Origin: Lepas anatifera
Taxonomy: Eukaryota > Arthropoda > Thecostraca > Lepadidae
Length of the DNA stretch: 64,000 nucleotides
Direction: 5' to 3'
NCBI GenBank assembly: GCA_034440635.1
Contig: JAOTON010000455.1
Span: 372,001 to 436,000 of the forward strand
In this document: positions 1-12,604 of the stretch, one piece after another
How the letters are laid out: each line of letters begins with the position of its first letter
How positions within the stretch are numbered: position 1 is the first letter of the stretch
Notes under the pieces: generated by a model
Database searches by the model: none
Seen by the model: only the letters and a program-made list of their open reading frames with translations
Told to the model about the DNA's origin: nothing
Program-made: the position numbers and the translations under genes

Positions 1-417
1 GGCTTACTCAATCGAGTAGCTACCGTACACAGTACTGATTCACTTCAGGAAGTTGTGGGTACGGACGGTAGTACTTGCCCAAGGCCACTCGTTCCTTGCT
101 TATCTGTGAACGGGGGCCCCCACCATCCCTGGGTGTACATACTCATTTATTTCATTTATTTGGTAAGCCACAAACCCACTCCCACACAAGAACATACGAT
201 TTATCGTGGATCTCACGTATTCAACACTCACTCACCTGAACGTTCAGCTAAACTGAAGATAAGCTGGCCACCCTAATCGTAAGCTTAAACTTCACTCGTC
301 ACCGTACGCTGGAAGACGACTGAAGCATTATAATACGTCCCCCTACAAAACTTGCGCGGCGAAGCAGACATTGGCTGTCCGTTCTCCCCGCTTCAGGCAA
401 CTTGAGCGTGGATGTTT
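1..417. other. No gene seen
   Basis: Unremarkable sequence before the minisatellite. The small open frame at 55-276 has no recognisable domain. Confidence 0.4.
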
Positions 418-1118
418 CGCTCATGAGCAGGAGCCCAGTTCAGGTTCTGATCATGACCAGGATCTCGCCTGTCCCCGTGTTCAGGTTCTGATAATGAGCA
501 GGATCTCGCCTGTCCCCGTGTTCCGGTTCTGATCGTGACCAGGATCTCGCCTGTCCCCGTGTTCATGTTCTTATCATGAGCAGGAGCTCTATCTGTTCCC
601 GTGTTCATGTTCTGATCATGAGCAGGATCTGACCTGTCCCCGTGTTCAGGTTCTGATCATGAGCAGGATCTGACCTGTCCCCTTGTTCAGGTTCTGATCA
701 TGAGCAAGATCTGACCTGTCCCCGTGTTCAGGTTCTGATCATGAGCAGGATCTGACCTGTCCCCATGTTCATGTTCTGATTATGAACAGGATCTGACCGT
801 CCCCGTGTTCATGTTCTGATCATGAGCAGGATCTGACCTGCCCTCGTGTTCAGGTTCTGATCATGGCAGGATCTGACCTGTCCCCGTGTTCAGGTTCTGA
901 GCATGAGCAGGATCTGACCTGTCCCCGTGTTCAGGTTCTGATCATGAGCAGGATCTGACCTGTCCCCGTGTTCAGGTTCTGATCATGAACAGGATCTGAC
1001 CTGTCCCCGTGTTCAGGTTCTGATCATGAGCAGGATCTGACCTGTCCCCGCGTTCAGGTTCTGATCATGAGCAGGATCTGACCTGTCCCCGTGTTCAGGT
1101 TCTGATCAGGAGCAGGAG
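418..1118 (+). repeat. 41-bp minisatellite, about 17 copies
   Basis: The tandem unit is 41 bp, with core words TTCAGGTTCTGATCATGAGC, AGGATCTGACC and TGTCCCCGTG. The first four copies carry ATCTCGCC in place of ATCTGACC, and a few have small deletions (for example near 866 and 798). Internal copies are the most uniform. It is not coding: the frame breaks on both strands. Confidence 0.9.
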
Positions 1119-1541
1119 TCCGCACAGGAGCCTGGTTCGGTCCACCCGTGCGACTGCCGCGTGACCGTGTGTTTATAACCCGACATTCAGCGCTGCCACC
1201 CGCAACTGTTTATACACAGAGATAAAATCAAACCAACTGTACCAGCTGTTGTTTTATGGTTTTTTGAGTGGGGATGAGTTTCGCTTTTGGAAAACCAGTC
1301 TCATCAGCATTTTTCATTGTTTTGACATGGTGCGTTTTCCTCCTCCACATCTGCGCTAGCCACAGAAGCTCCAACAAAAGTGCCCTAAATCTTACCGAGT
1401 TCGTGGCCGAGACCAAATTCTCCAATTTTCACAGTAATCAAGTAGCCAGGAGCTCCATGAGGGTATGAGCGCGTGCGACAATTTACGGTCACTGTGGCCC
1501 TCATAATCTTCATGAACCTCAACGTGTCTTTGTCCAGCGAG
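1119..1541. other. No gene seen
   Basis: Spacer between two tandem arrays. Open frames on opposite strands overlap and look like chance. Confidence 0.4.
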
Positions 1542-1735
1542 TGAACGGTACGAGCGAGAATGCAGAGCGTGTTTAGGAGAAGCAAGCCGTACGAACGGTA
1601 CGAGCGAGAATGCGGAGCGCGTTTAGAAGGGGCGGGCGGTACGAACGGACGAGAATGCGGAGCGTGTTTAGAAGAGGCCGGCGGTACGAACGGTACGAGT
1701 GAGAATGCGGAGCGTGTTTAGGAGAGGCGCCTCGC
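1542..1735 (+). repeat. Short tandem array of ~46-51 bp, four copies
   Basis: The unit begins GAACGGTACGAGCGAGAATG and continues GCGGAGCGTGTTTAG-AGAGG. Starts fall at about 1542, 1593, 1643 and 1689, with spacing varying through small indels. Confidence 0.8.
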
Positions 1736-1744
1736 CTAAAATCG

Positions 1745-4700
1745 AACATGGACTTTTGCGCCAACCCTATTTAAATAATGTTTATTGTTTCGCTTCATGA
1801 GACAATAAACATACACCACCATGCAATATAATGGGTTTTAATCAGAAATAAGTAATGTTGAACATGCAGAAATCCTCTAGTTTCATATTTCCCTGGTACC
1901 AAAGCTCACTGTCTCCGGAGATGTAGCGCCTTTAGAGCAGAACTTTACGCCAAACTAGCCCCACTGAGCGACCAGCCCATAAAGCTGGATGAACAACCTT
2001 GTTCGCCCACAAAACGATGATTTCTATGCAAACGGCGAATTTCGGGACAACCGGAACATAAATCGAGGGCTTTTCTTTAAGAGAACTTCATCTTCCTCGA
2101 TATGAAACGATGTGTAACTATGACGTAGTTAACATACGCAGGCAAAGTACGAGAAAATGTCCGAGTTAGAGCCCGCTGATATAAAAAGAATGACTTCTAG
2201 AGAATACGTGGAGTGTGTAATAAATCCTGCCTCGATCTGGGGAGAGGCAGGACACTTTACTGCGCTCTCCAACAACCATCCTCCCCTTCTGGCCCGCCCA
2301 CTGACCGTCAACACTTTCCAGGCTAAGATATCAACTAGAAGTTCTCAAATAAAGCACAGAACTGCGAAAGAGTACTATTTACGAGATTTCTGGCAGCATA
2401 TTTATCCCACCTGACCCCGCAACTTTTGAAACAGTGCGGCGCTTTGCGTATACCGCCGCTGCGACCATATAAAGAAGAGGGCCACAAGCCCCGCGGTAAA
2501 AACCGCCACCCATCGGCAGAGTCAGCGGTTTCCCATTGGCAACAACAGTGAACAAGTCGCGTCTCAATAGCACCCACTTTTACTCCAGTCCACGTGTTAA
2601 ACGGCTCATAAAATGATACAAGTTAAATGATATTTTTCTAAACAAACGTGAAAAGCAATTTCATCCACGTCATATTATGCATGCGACCCGCCTCTTCGAA
2701 CTTAGATTATTCTCCATCCGTTCTTTGATTTACTGAAACAAATGACATAAAATACGATTCCATTTAACACTTCGGCATAGCAATGAGGGCTCGATAAATT
2801 ATCAGGACATACTAACAGGTTACATAATCACTTATTCGTGCATTCAGTGCCCCTCTACCTAGCCAGCTGTGAGCTTTGCTCCCAATTCCAAGCATGGCTT
2901 GACCTTCCCCTGAACCATACGTTGGTTTTTACACCATGCATTGGTCTCAGCAGAGGCAGGCGCCCACCATCAGCAAGGGCAGCACTGGTCAAAAAGTGAG
3001 GAGGCCGGGCCTTATCACTTACCCCGGATACATGAGCAGTCCATTAAAGGAACGGAATTCATTGCTACGTACTATCCATCAAATGCGTACCATCACAAGC
3101 TGGTTACATGAGTTCAAAACGTACTATGACGTGAAACAAATTTCTTTTGAACCTCTGCAGAACGTAACAGGGGCGCACAGTAGAGAAATGGCGTAGCTAC
3201 GAAAATACATAAAGGTACACAAAGCATAGCAGGCACCTCATTGTTACCCCGGTTTTTCCATCTTCGATGACCTAACTTACAGCACTTGTTCAAGCCATCA
3301 AACCGGAAGCCTAGTGTTTGGAAACAACCACCACAACATGAGCCTTACTGACCGTGCGCAGAACCGGAAAAACACACGGCCGTGACAAAGAGACCATGGC
3401 TGAACCGGTCGGCGGTACCAGTTAACGAAGCTTATTTTTACCAGTTCTGGTAAAAAAACTGAGCATTTATTTATCATAAATACTTGTGTTAGGTCACCCA
3501 ACTAGTATTATGTTTTCCTTTCAATATAATGCATCCAAATAACAAAATTCAATGAACAATATCCAAATTATTCCAGAATATTGTAAATAGATATTGTGGA
3601 GCGATTCCTTCGCTGGCCACATGGTCTCAGTGAGGACTGGTACCGGGTGGTACAAACGCACCAGATTCTCGGTTACATGAGTCGATATAGCCGTTCCCGC
3701 TTCCGGCGCATGAATAGTACAGTGCGCTGAAAATGTTCAGACATTCGTGGTAAGTGAGACCCACTCACTAACAGAAAGGCACTCACGTTAAAGCAAACAC
3801 TATTCGCATTCAGCTTTCTCTTGCCTTTCATTCGTGTTCCAGAAACATATTTCAGGTTTCGTCCTGATTTAACCACAACCGGAGTAATTTTGGATGGAAG
3901 ATGGGGGAGGGGATAGGGCACCCGGTCCTCTGTCCTCGTTCCGACACTTAAATACAACCAGTGACAGTGGAACGTCCGAACTTAAGGGGGGGCACCATAG
4001 ACTTTACTACTCATTTATTTCCAGTCAACGCCATAGGGTTTGTGTTAAAATATATGATTTAAGGAGACACCGTGCCCCGGTGCCCCCCAAGTTACGCCGC
4101 CAGTGAACATAACCATTTCACTGAGGCAGTCCCCGCTGTCTCTCCCTGCGGATTATACATATACGAATCGTCACAAGACTAAATCAAAATTGACAAGGCT
4201 TTTTTAAAATAAGCTAATAATTCTAATGTATATTCCTATTGGGCAAAAATTGTAAGAAACACAAACCGAGGCATGTTTGCAGTTTCATCGTTTGGATTTT
4301 ACTTTCATGTATAAAACTGCAATGTGATACATTTCTAATCACGTCGTTCATAAATATATATAAAATTAAAGCTAAGTAAATTTACCCCACAAAACACACA
4401 ACGAATTCGGCTACAAAACCAAAGGGAGAGGCGTTCGGTTTTGGGGCGCCTCGCCAGCTCGGTTATTTCACGCTGGATATGAGCAGGTTCTTAATGAGAA
4501 GACGGTTATAATGATGACGATAAAGAACAATTTTGTGAAAGGCTCAACCAATCCTACCCCCGCTGCTCACTTTGGCCACTTTATTAACCCGGGCCTTGAA
4601 GCGGGGTCGTGGGCATTAACGAGCTAAATCTCCAGTCACACACCGTCCACACGACAAAAGTGAGGGGGAAAATCCGTAAGGCATGTACCAGCCCTGAGAC

Positions 4701-5062
4701 AGCCCAAGCAAGACACTGCCAATTTGTGGATTCGGTACATTTTCTGCTATAAATCGCAAATGAGGAGTGATAAATAGACGAAATCGAATTAACAGAATTC
4801 CCACAGCCCTTGCGGATAATTTACCATACATAGCCTATACAAGCAATGTTCTAACGCAAGCAAAAATTGAGACACCAAGCAATTTTCTTCCCAACCTGTC
4901 TACTCTTCCGTAAATTTGATGCCTTTCCATTGATTATTGTTTCATATAAAAAACGGTCGTCAAAAGCGCCCCAGCGTAAGCTAAAAAGTCATACCTATTT
5001 TCTCTTTGCCGGCAAAACATTTTCAAACTATCGATATGTGCTGATTTACTTACAAAATAAGC
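1745..5062. other. No gene seen
   Basis: About 3.3 kb of AT-rich sequence with only short, unrelated open frames. No transposon ends, RNA gene or splice-linked coding was recognised. Confidence 0.45.
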
Positions 5063-5180
5063 TTTTAACACGCGGCAGTGGAGAGGGGTCGTAAAGTGGC
5101 CCCGACCTATTTTCCAAAGTGGCCGGAGAACAGTTCGCCGACAGAAAACGTCTTAATAGAGGGGGGTTTTTAAAAATAAA

Positions 5181-5271
<91 letters not shown>

Positions 5272-6048
5272 TTTTTTTTTTTTTTTTTAAAAAAAAAATT
5301 AAAACTACTTAACCACATTTGAGAGAATACATGAGCGCGTCGACCGGCGAAGCAATTTTGAAAATCAGTCCATAATTTTTTACTTATGGGCTTTCAAAGC
5401 CACACCTATATTTTGAGACCGTCGCAAGCGTCCGGTCGCACCAGTTAGCCTGCACAGTAGACCAAGTGGCGACGTCATAACGTCATATAGTCAAGTATGT
5501 CAAGGTCAACCCACATCAAGGTCAAAGTCATTGACCCCAGCATTCCGGTCAGATGGCATTATTCAGTAGGACCTTTTTATGCTATGAATTCATAGTTAAG
5601 ACTAATCAAGGTCCAGGTCAAAGTCAAATGCCTTTTCCAGGTCAAACTGTCATTTCTCACCCTAAGGCTGCTATAGTATCATTTATATTGTACACTATTG
5701 GGAATATATCATACTGCTACATCATAGGTCATTAGCCTTGAATGACTTTGACCTCAAAATTTCAGAAAAAATTGCGTGGGGCCTTCCCTCTATGACCTAG
5801 TCCACTTTTGGTGTATTGCCGGCTTCTTTCCGCAATATCACGGCATTTCCCAGTAGGTCTCCAGCATGGCCTAGATTCGACTTCTAGGACATCGTTTGAC
5901 CTTGAAGATATTGACCTAGGTCAATCAATCTTTGCCATACGGTAGATCACCATCGCGCCCGCATGCCACCCAACGCGCGTTTTTCTAACCCCCTTGGTTT
6001 CCGACATCCAAAGGGGGCACTTTAGGACCCCTCCACTGCGTGTTAAAA
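5063..6048 (+). mobile_element. TTAA-flanked inverted-repeat element, family 1, copy A
   Basis: Ends are TTTTAACACGCGGCAGTGGA and CCACTGCGTGTTAAAA, inverted repeats with TTAA as the likely target site. The interior aligns in order with 7015-7932 and 63126-63915: GTGGCCGGAGAAC, GCGCGTCGA, GTGACGTC, AGGTCA runs, then TTGACCTTGAAGATATTGACC and GTTTCCGA. No transposase. An A/T homopolymer block sits inside at 5172-5300. Confidence 0.8.
5172..5300. repeat. Poly(A)-poly(T)-poly(A) block inside a family-1 element
   Basis: Runs of A, mostly unbroken for about 85 bases, switch to about 20 T and then to A again. The other family-1 copies have only ordinary sequence at the matching point, between GCCGA.AAAACG and CCACATTT. 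It may be a homopolymer insertion or an assembly artefact. Confidence 0.8.
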
Positions 6049-7014
6049 CCTGCGAAACAGATGCGGCATCATGTCATCGGCAGCGTGGGGGGGGGGAGCA
6101 AAGGGTCGACAGTTAGTCGACCCAACATGTTCAAAAATTCGTTTTCCCTATATCTATTAAGACTCTGTAAAGCTGCAATCATCAGAGGGCAAAAGCCAGT
6201 TCCCTGTTGGGGCCTCAATGCTGCAGGACACGGGCGCACAGGAAGTGAGCTTCGACCTGACTGAAGTATTTAAGATACCGTTCTTATGTGGTAGAGCTGG
6301 GATTTTGACGTATTGCCACACGATATAGCCTGAGCAGCTTTCGTTTCCAGATAAAAACCAGATAATAGTCAGAAGCAGCGGAAAATCAACGGCACACTAC
6401 TCCTTGTACTTTGTACAAATACAGCACCAATAAAACGTGGACTTTGAACCCAGCACCACTTCTTCACGGGCCGAAATCACTCTTCCCGCGTCTAATGCGC
6501 AGCAAAACGAGTGGCTTTCTAACCAGATTCATCCGCGGGAATCAAGGTGCGGCTCAGACGCTCCTACTGTGAAACAAGCGCACGACAGCTGATGGTCTCT
6601 GGGTAGTATCTGACGGCGGAGAAGTTGACATTCGGGGCATAATTGTAACAACGAACCGGGCGTTTCAGTCCTACTGTCTGCTGAGATCAAGAGCGCGGCC
6701 GATCCACCGCTCGTAGAAAGGGTACAGGGATCCGATTACCAGTCAGAATCTCAGCCCGGGATATGAGCCAGAACACATGCTACCCTAACGTCCTATACTC
6801 AAAAGGGGAAGTGACTGAAGCTCGCACTAAGAACCAAATTTTTGTCAGTATGATAATCGTAGATTGAAGCCCTGTTCCAGCTATCAGCACAGTTTTGTCA
6901 GCACCAATCAGCGGGCCGCGGTGCGCCTACATCACAGGACTGTAGCCTCTCCCCGGGAACTAGTTCCAGAGGTTTTAAGGGCTGGCGGCCTGCTGTTTGT
7001 GCTGATGAAAAACA
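6049..7014. other. No gene seen
   Basis: Spacer of about 970 bp between two family-1 copies. Contains a G10 run near 6090. Confidence 0.4.
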
Positions 7015-7932
7015 TTAACACGCGCACTGGAGGGGGCCTCCGAGGCCCCCCCCACCTGTTTTTCCAAGGTGGCCGGAGAACCGCGCGTTGCCGAAAAACG
7101 ATACTTGGCCACATTTAACAGAATTTAATAGCGCGTCGATTGGTGAAGACTTTTTGAAAATCGGTCGAAAATTTTTTGACTTATAGGCTTTTAAAGTCAG
7201 ACCTGCATTTTGAGATCGCCGTAAATGCGCGGTCGGACCAGTTAGCTTGCATTGGAAACCGAGTGGTGACGTCGTAACTCCATATAACCGGGATTATATG
7301 TCAATGTCACTTCACATGAAAGTCAAGGTCAAGGTCAAGGTCACAGGTCAAGGTCATATCTGCACTTTCAAGGTCACTGACCACTGTGCGTCCGGCTGAA
7401 TGACGTTACCTGGTCTGACATATATTATGCTATGACGTCATCGATAGGGTACCCCAATACAAAGGTCAAGGTCAAAGGTCAAGGTGAAAGGTCATTTGCA
7501 AAGGTCAATCCTCATTTCCCGCCAAACAGTGGCTATAGTGTTAGTCGAAGTGCACATTATAAGTAGTATACTATATTGTGACCTTAAAGGTCAATGACCT
7601 TGAATGACCTTGACCAAAAAGTTGTGGGGAAGCCTCTTTAAGACCTTTTTCTATGAACCTTATCCGCCTTTAGCTTATTCCTCCATTTTCCCGCAGAATT
7701 ACAGCATTTACCAATCGATCCCCAGCATGGCCAATATTTGACCTTTAAGACCTCGTTTGACCTTGAAGATATTGACCTAGATCAATGAGAATTGGTCATC
7801 ATGTAGATCACTATAGCCCCCACCCACCTGCCAAGTGGCGTTTTCTACACCTCTTAGTTTCCGAGATCTTAGGGGGGCCTACCAGGCCCCCTCCAGTGCG
7901 TTAGTGCCAGACCCCCTCCAGTCGGGTGTTAA
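7015..7932 (+). mobile_element. TTAA-flanked inverted-repeat element, family 1, copy B
   Basis: Best-preserved copy, 918 bp. The left end TTAACACGCGCACTGGAGGG is matched inverted by CCCTCCAGTGCGTTAG about 30 bp before the right TTAA (7929-7932). The right end itself is GGGTGTTAA. It carries overlapping TCAAGGTCA motifs at 7321-7360 and more AGGTCA half-sites at 7461-7510 and 7585-7615. No coding capacity. Confidence 0.85.
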
Positions 7933-9065
7933 GAGTACGAAGTGGCAGTCTAATATTTTTTAATGGTATAAAGGTTTGAGTTTACTTTGCTTAGCACAAA
8001 CAACAGGCGATTATGGCGCTGATATTACTTTTCTGGATGAGAGGTTAGAGGTCCTGCTGACAAAGCTGTGCTGACAGCGGGAGCAGGGCTGGAGTTTCAT
8101 TTTCTCGTGTGATCCACTTCTGCGATTACAAGTTTTTTTTCCGGGACCTATTGATGCGAGTTAGTCAGCGCAATAGTGCACTGCTATATTCCGGAGTTTC
8201 CCTCCCTTGATTTCTGCTTGATTTCTGGCACCCGCCACACTGTCGCGGTCGCTGGGGCGCAATAAAACCTAATCATGGGTTAAATCTGGTTGTAAAATAC
8301 AATTTAGACAGAACACCTTTACAGCACTAAACTTTGTGATGATAAGAATTAGAGCGCATGTGTTTCCAGCCTGAAAAATCCATTAGATCCCGCGATCACT
8401 CAGATTGGGGCCGGTGGTTCGGTCCAAGACCTCCACATCCGTAAAACCAATACCGGGTTCACCAGGACAATGCCCTGGTAACATGTGTGTGAACACTTAT
8501 CCAAATCTGATGTCTCTCAGTAAACGCATTAGAGAAGAAGGCCAACAAATCAAAAAGTGTTTATTTGTTCCTCACCGTGTATGTGCAGCCATTAACATTA
8601 ATGAAGTGGCTCATAAAAATCAAAGGGAGACGATTTATATCTATCAGTGAGTTTAGTACACGACGCACTTGCCTGATACTTCTCCCGAGTCGGAGGCAGC
8701 TGACGAATCCATGTCAATTGGGTATTTGAGTCGCCGTTGTATTTCAACAATACTATTCGGTAACTTAGGCCCAGCCGAATATAAAATTAAATATCAGCAA
8801 TGAAAACATCTCACGTCAATTTTCTAACTCTGATCATCATCGATAACGTTCGAGTACATATTAACTTCTACCTTCACCAAAAAGACCCATTGGCCTGCTG
8901 TCTGTCAGTATCCTTGCATGCCTACTTTGAAATAAAAAGCGAAACCGAATTCACAATTGCATGTATATAAAATGGATACGTTCATATTTATAAAAGTCGG
9001 ACACAATAATGAAGCAGCGTACAGTTAGATTCAAAACAATTGTTCACATTTGCTACACCCTACTA
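7933..9065. other. No gene seen
   Basis: AT-rich spacer. No recognisable gene, RNA or element end. Confidence 0.4.
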
Positions 9066-9265
9066 GACAAGGTCAAGTAACCTCACCTAAAAGATATTCG
9101 AACAGACTAGTCAGAAAGGTTTCTTGGGTCACTTAAATGTTTCAGTGATTGACCTGCAATTTCTATCATATATTAAGGTCATTGAATGAGGTAGTTTGTG
9201 GTAACGGGTTTCAAATCAGTGAACTAGCGCCAGGTCAGCACCGTGACCTTTCTGTTGCGATGAAA
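9066..9265 (+). mobile_element. Fragment of a family-2 element
   Basis: Matches in order the interior of the 53750 and 56979 copies: AGGTCAAGT.ACCTCACCT, then GCCAGGTCAGCACCGTGACCTTTC before TTG..ATG. Terminal repeats are missing. Confidence 0.45.
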
Positions 9266-9529
9266 AGATAAATGTTGGGAAAATTTCACATCGGGTGGCC
9301 GAAAATATTAAAGTTTTCTTCTAACTCCGGGCATCCAACGTTCTCGGGAAATTTCCAAGGATCAAGGCAGGGGCGTAACCACCATGAGGGCCATGATGAC
9401 CTTTCACCCGACTCATGAGCCTTCTTTGATACTTAAAGAGTCTGGAATAGCCCTTTGAGCATCAAGGAGCCTAGAAACCCTGATATAAAGGTCTCCTAAT
9501 TCGCCTATACAGGAAGCACCATTAGCTAC
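9266..9529. other. Short spacer with one isolated hAT-like end
   Basis: CAGGGGCGTAACCACC at 9368 resembles the left terminus of the hAT-like MITEs elsewhere in the window. No convincing right end or 8-bp duplication was found. Confidence 0.35.
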
Positions 9530-9790
9530 AAGGGATGACCCATAACGGCCTAGCTAGAGGACCCCTTTACTTAAAAAGAAAGCCCCTAAATGGCCCACAT
9601 AGCCGCCACCTTTACTTATAAAGCAAGGCCCCTAAATGGCCTATCCAGGAGACCCCTTACTTATAAAGGAGGCCCACTAAATGACTTACGCGGAGGCGCC
9701 TTTACTTATAAAGGAGATCCCAAGACGGCCAACACAAGATGCCCCTTACTTATAAAGAAAGCCCATACAAGATCGATAAAATGGAGGCCC
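9530..9790 (+). repeat. Degenerate ~48-bp tandem repeat
   Basis: About five copies built around CTTTACTTATAAAG(G/A)AG.CCC followed by TAAATGGCC. Spacing and sequence vary. Non-coding. Confidence 0.7.
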
Positions 9791-9930
9791 AAAAAGCTAG
9801 GACAACCCCTCAGGACCAGGGATAGGAGAGCCCATTCGATCCTGGTCCCCATAGAAAAAAATAAGCGATGCCCCTGGATCACGGTCACCTAAAAAAAAAC
9901 ATATAAATCCGTTAGGCAGCCTTGTGTCAC

Positions 9931-10780
9931 TTAAAGGGAATGGATCACTTTGTCGAAATTCTGAAAAGCTCAATTTAAGAACAACAAAGGTCTGAAAATA
10001 AGGAAACATAATTTTTACCCACCTTCAAAGACAAAAAAGAGAAATATCTCCTCTTTTCTGACAACTAGTGACGTCATCAAAATAATAGTTTTCATAATCA
10101 GTGAAATCCCAAATCCTGATCATAGACTCCTGTAAAGGCCCATTCACAGCGTTTCCGCATGACAAAAATCGCGTGCAGAACAAGAAGCACTGGTGCAAAA
10201 ACTAAACGCCAGATGTAGTTACGGGGGCCGTGTTCATTCAGTGGTGGAAAGACCTTGCATTTGCCTGATGTAAATAAACAACTTCAGAGTTGGATTTTGA
10301 AAAAAAAACGATTGATACTTGTTTTGGCAAGTACGGGGGAGGAACAGTGTGATGTGTGTTGCGGCTATTGAGTGCATTTCAGCCCAATCCCGCCCTGCCA
10401 TGGTTTTCGCTCTGCAACGCCCGAGGTTTTCGTTCGACAGGCAGTTGCACGCTGGTTCACTCGCTATATTTTTGGCGAGTGAGCGAGGATTTTGGTTTAT
10501 ACCCAATAAGATTACTGCAAACATATGGTAGGTATTCCTTCAAGGTTCCAAATAAAGCAATGTATACTTTACTTTGAACTTTAAAGCTGGCGGGAATTAT
10601 ATACCGAGCTTTTGTGAAATTAAATATGCAAATGGTCCTTTCTCAACACGCTCTACAAAACTACGATCTCATTTCAAAATTTATTATAAGTTAGTTAAGG
10701 GCTTTTTATAAGGCGTTCTGTGCAAGGCACCTTTGCCCGCCTCTTAAGTACCCATTATAAAAGTGGGACACTCCTTTTAA
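9931..10780 (+). mobile_element. Family-3 TTAA element, tentative limits
   Basis: The left end TTAAAGGGAATGGATCACTT followed by TGTCGAAATTCTG matches the left end of the 28908 copy. The right end AAAGTGGGACACTCCTTTTAA is a looser inverted match. The interior is not conserved enough to confirm the limits. Confidence 0.45.
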
Positions 10781-10859
10781 ACAGATTCACATGTTTTAGT
10801 CAGCAATTTCTGCACGAAGTAACAGACATGGGATATTACGGGAGCTCATTTCGTTCTGG

Positions 10860-11522
10860 TATGCTCATTTTGTTTCTTGTATTGCTCTTTTTTGCTTTTT
10901 GTCGCTGCTGTCGTGCTGTTCCACTTAACTCGCACTATTATTTGTCCTTTTCGTTTGCTTAATGCTCTTTTAGTGTCATCTCTGCACTTTTTTTCGCCTG
11001 CTTATGTTCTTCGTCTTATTTTTGCGCTTTTGGTTTCGTGCTTGATGCTTTGTTTTTGTTTCATTAACTGTCACTATTGTTTGCTCTTATCCGGCACAAT
11101 TTAAGTGATCTTGGGTGCTTTCCTAGTTTGTGACTAACGTAAACAACATATGTGGGCCCACGACTTCAAACTAACTTAGTATTATAATTTGTTAGTTTTT
11201 TGTAATTTTGTTCCTTTTTTGTCATTTTGTTCTTTTTGTTAGGCGTGTTTTGGATTATCTGGTCGCTCACTTTGTTTTGTATTGTTTCTTCTTCTTCTTT
11301 TTTGCTTTTCTGCGGTGTTTTTTTTGTTTTTTTTGTGTTATTTCTGCTGACCAGCATTGTGATTATTTGTCGGAATCTCATAACATACTCACCGACCTCA
11401 CTTATACATTACTGTATGACTATTGCTGCCTTTCTCATGTTTCTTATCGGCTGTTCTTCTCCTTTGCTTCTCTTCACCTGTCTATATGGAACATGAAATA
11501 AAACATTGATTGATTGATTGAT
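10860..11522 (+). mobile_element. 3' end of a non-LTR (LINE-like) retrotransposon
   Basis: A T-rich, non-coding stretch ends with AATAAA (about 11497) and the tail ATTGATTGATTGATTG (11504-11521). A short-repeat tail after a poly(A)-like signal is typical of arthropod CR1/Jockey-type LINE ends. No reverse transcriptase sequence remains, so this is a 5'-truncated copy. Hydrophobic open frames inside it are compositional. Confidence 0.55.
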
Positions 11523-12600
11523 AAGTGTGCTAAGGGCTGTGTTAACGCTAGTGTATCCCTTGCTACTGTTCGTCGATTGTTATGCATTATGAACGTGACA
11601 GATTATTGGGTGGGCGGAAATCACTATGGTGAGAGGAAATCACTAGCGCAGCCCCTGCTCAGGGATGGAGGAATCCGGCCATGTCCGCATGTTCCCCCAC
11701 CCAAAACCGAACAAGCGCTTCATAATGATCAATCGAGGTGGGCGTGTCCGTCAGTAAACACTTTTTGTGTTCTTGTCCGTCCGCAACGTACCTCTTTAAG
11801 GATAAAAAATAATTCCCCGCACAAATTTTATCATGCAGACCGTCGTCTTCGCCATTCAGCGATTTTTTCCTCGGCAGCATGGGTTTGCTTCACCCCCCCC
11901 AAACAAACGGTTACATTCGGCCCTGCCTCCGGCTTCAACATAGTTCCAGTGCCCCTCGGAAGGGGACACGTGTCTCATACCCTCTGAATCCGCCTATGCA
12001 GCAGAAATAATCGTATCACACCCTGTGCTTCCGGAGGTACTGTTTGCGAACACCAAACACTGATAAAGTAACTGCCATATCAAATTGTGCGTTCGTGGGT
12101 TTTCCCATTGGTAGATCTGGAGCACAGCATGGGAGCGCCCCATCTCCAGTCGAGCACACGCAGCCCACATAGAGCCCTGCGTCCCCGACACCTGCTTTAT
12201 CCTAACGTCTCCCTCCATCTCCAGAATGCGAGTAGCGGCGCCCCTTCACACGATTCGGCGCCTTCCACAGGTAGAGGCGCCAAGAAATGGGTGCCCCTTT
12301 TGTCCGGATAGCGCCCCCCCAGCTTTTGTGCGCCTCTCCGATAGAAAACCCTGTCTCCGCCAATTATTTTGCCACGGTCAAATGCCCAATTTGTGTTGGT
12401 TTACACACTAGCAGCTGCAGCCGAGGGAGCGAGCTGTGAGCTGGCGAATTTCGAGCTGATGGGCTCACCTGAAAGACTAACGCTGTAACGTGTCAACTGT
12501 ATGTTTTCCAGCACACCTTCTGCGCCGCGCTACCAGGTCTGGTCCCCCAGGGCTGGCTGAAGCGAGCTGCCGCAGCGGTCCGCGCCACCGCCACTCAAAG
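11523..12600. other. No gene seen
   Basis: Contains a 157-codon open frame (11514-11987) without any recognisable domain or codon pattern. Otherwise featureless. Confidence 0.4.
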
Positions 12601-12604
12601 GGGG

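Noticed and set aside
418..1118. CRISPR-like array
   Set aside because: Whole 41-bp units are repeated with no variable spacers, in eukaryotic sequence.
5046..5318. Poly-phenylalanine frame
   Set aside because: Translation of the homopolymer block.
9360..9470. hAT-like MITE starting at 9368
   Set aside because: Left end fits, but the candidate right end near 9460 has no inverted match and the octamers agree only by chance-level similarity.
10720..11501. Hydrophobic, membrane-protein-like frames
   Set aside because: T-rich LINE-like 3' sequence translates into Phe/Leu/Val runs in several frames at once.
11514..11987. 157-codon plus-strand frame
   Set aside because: No domain, begins in a retrotransposon tail, composition like its surroundings.
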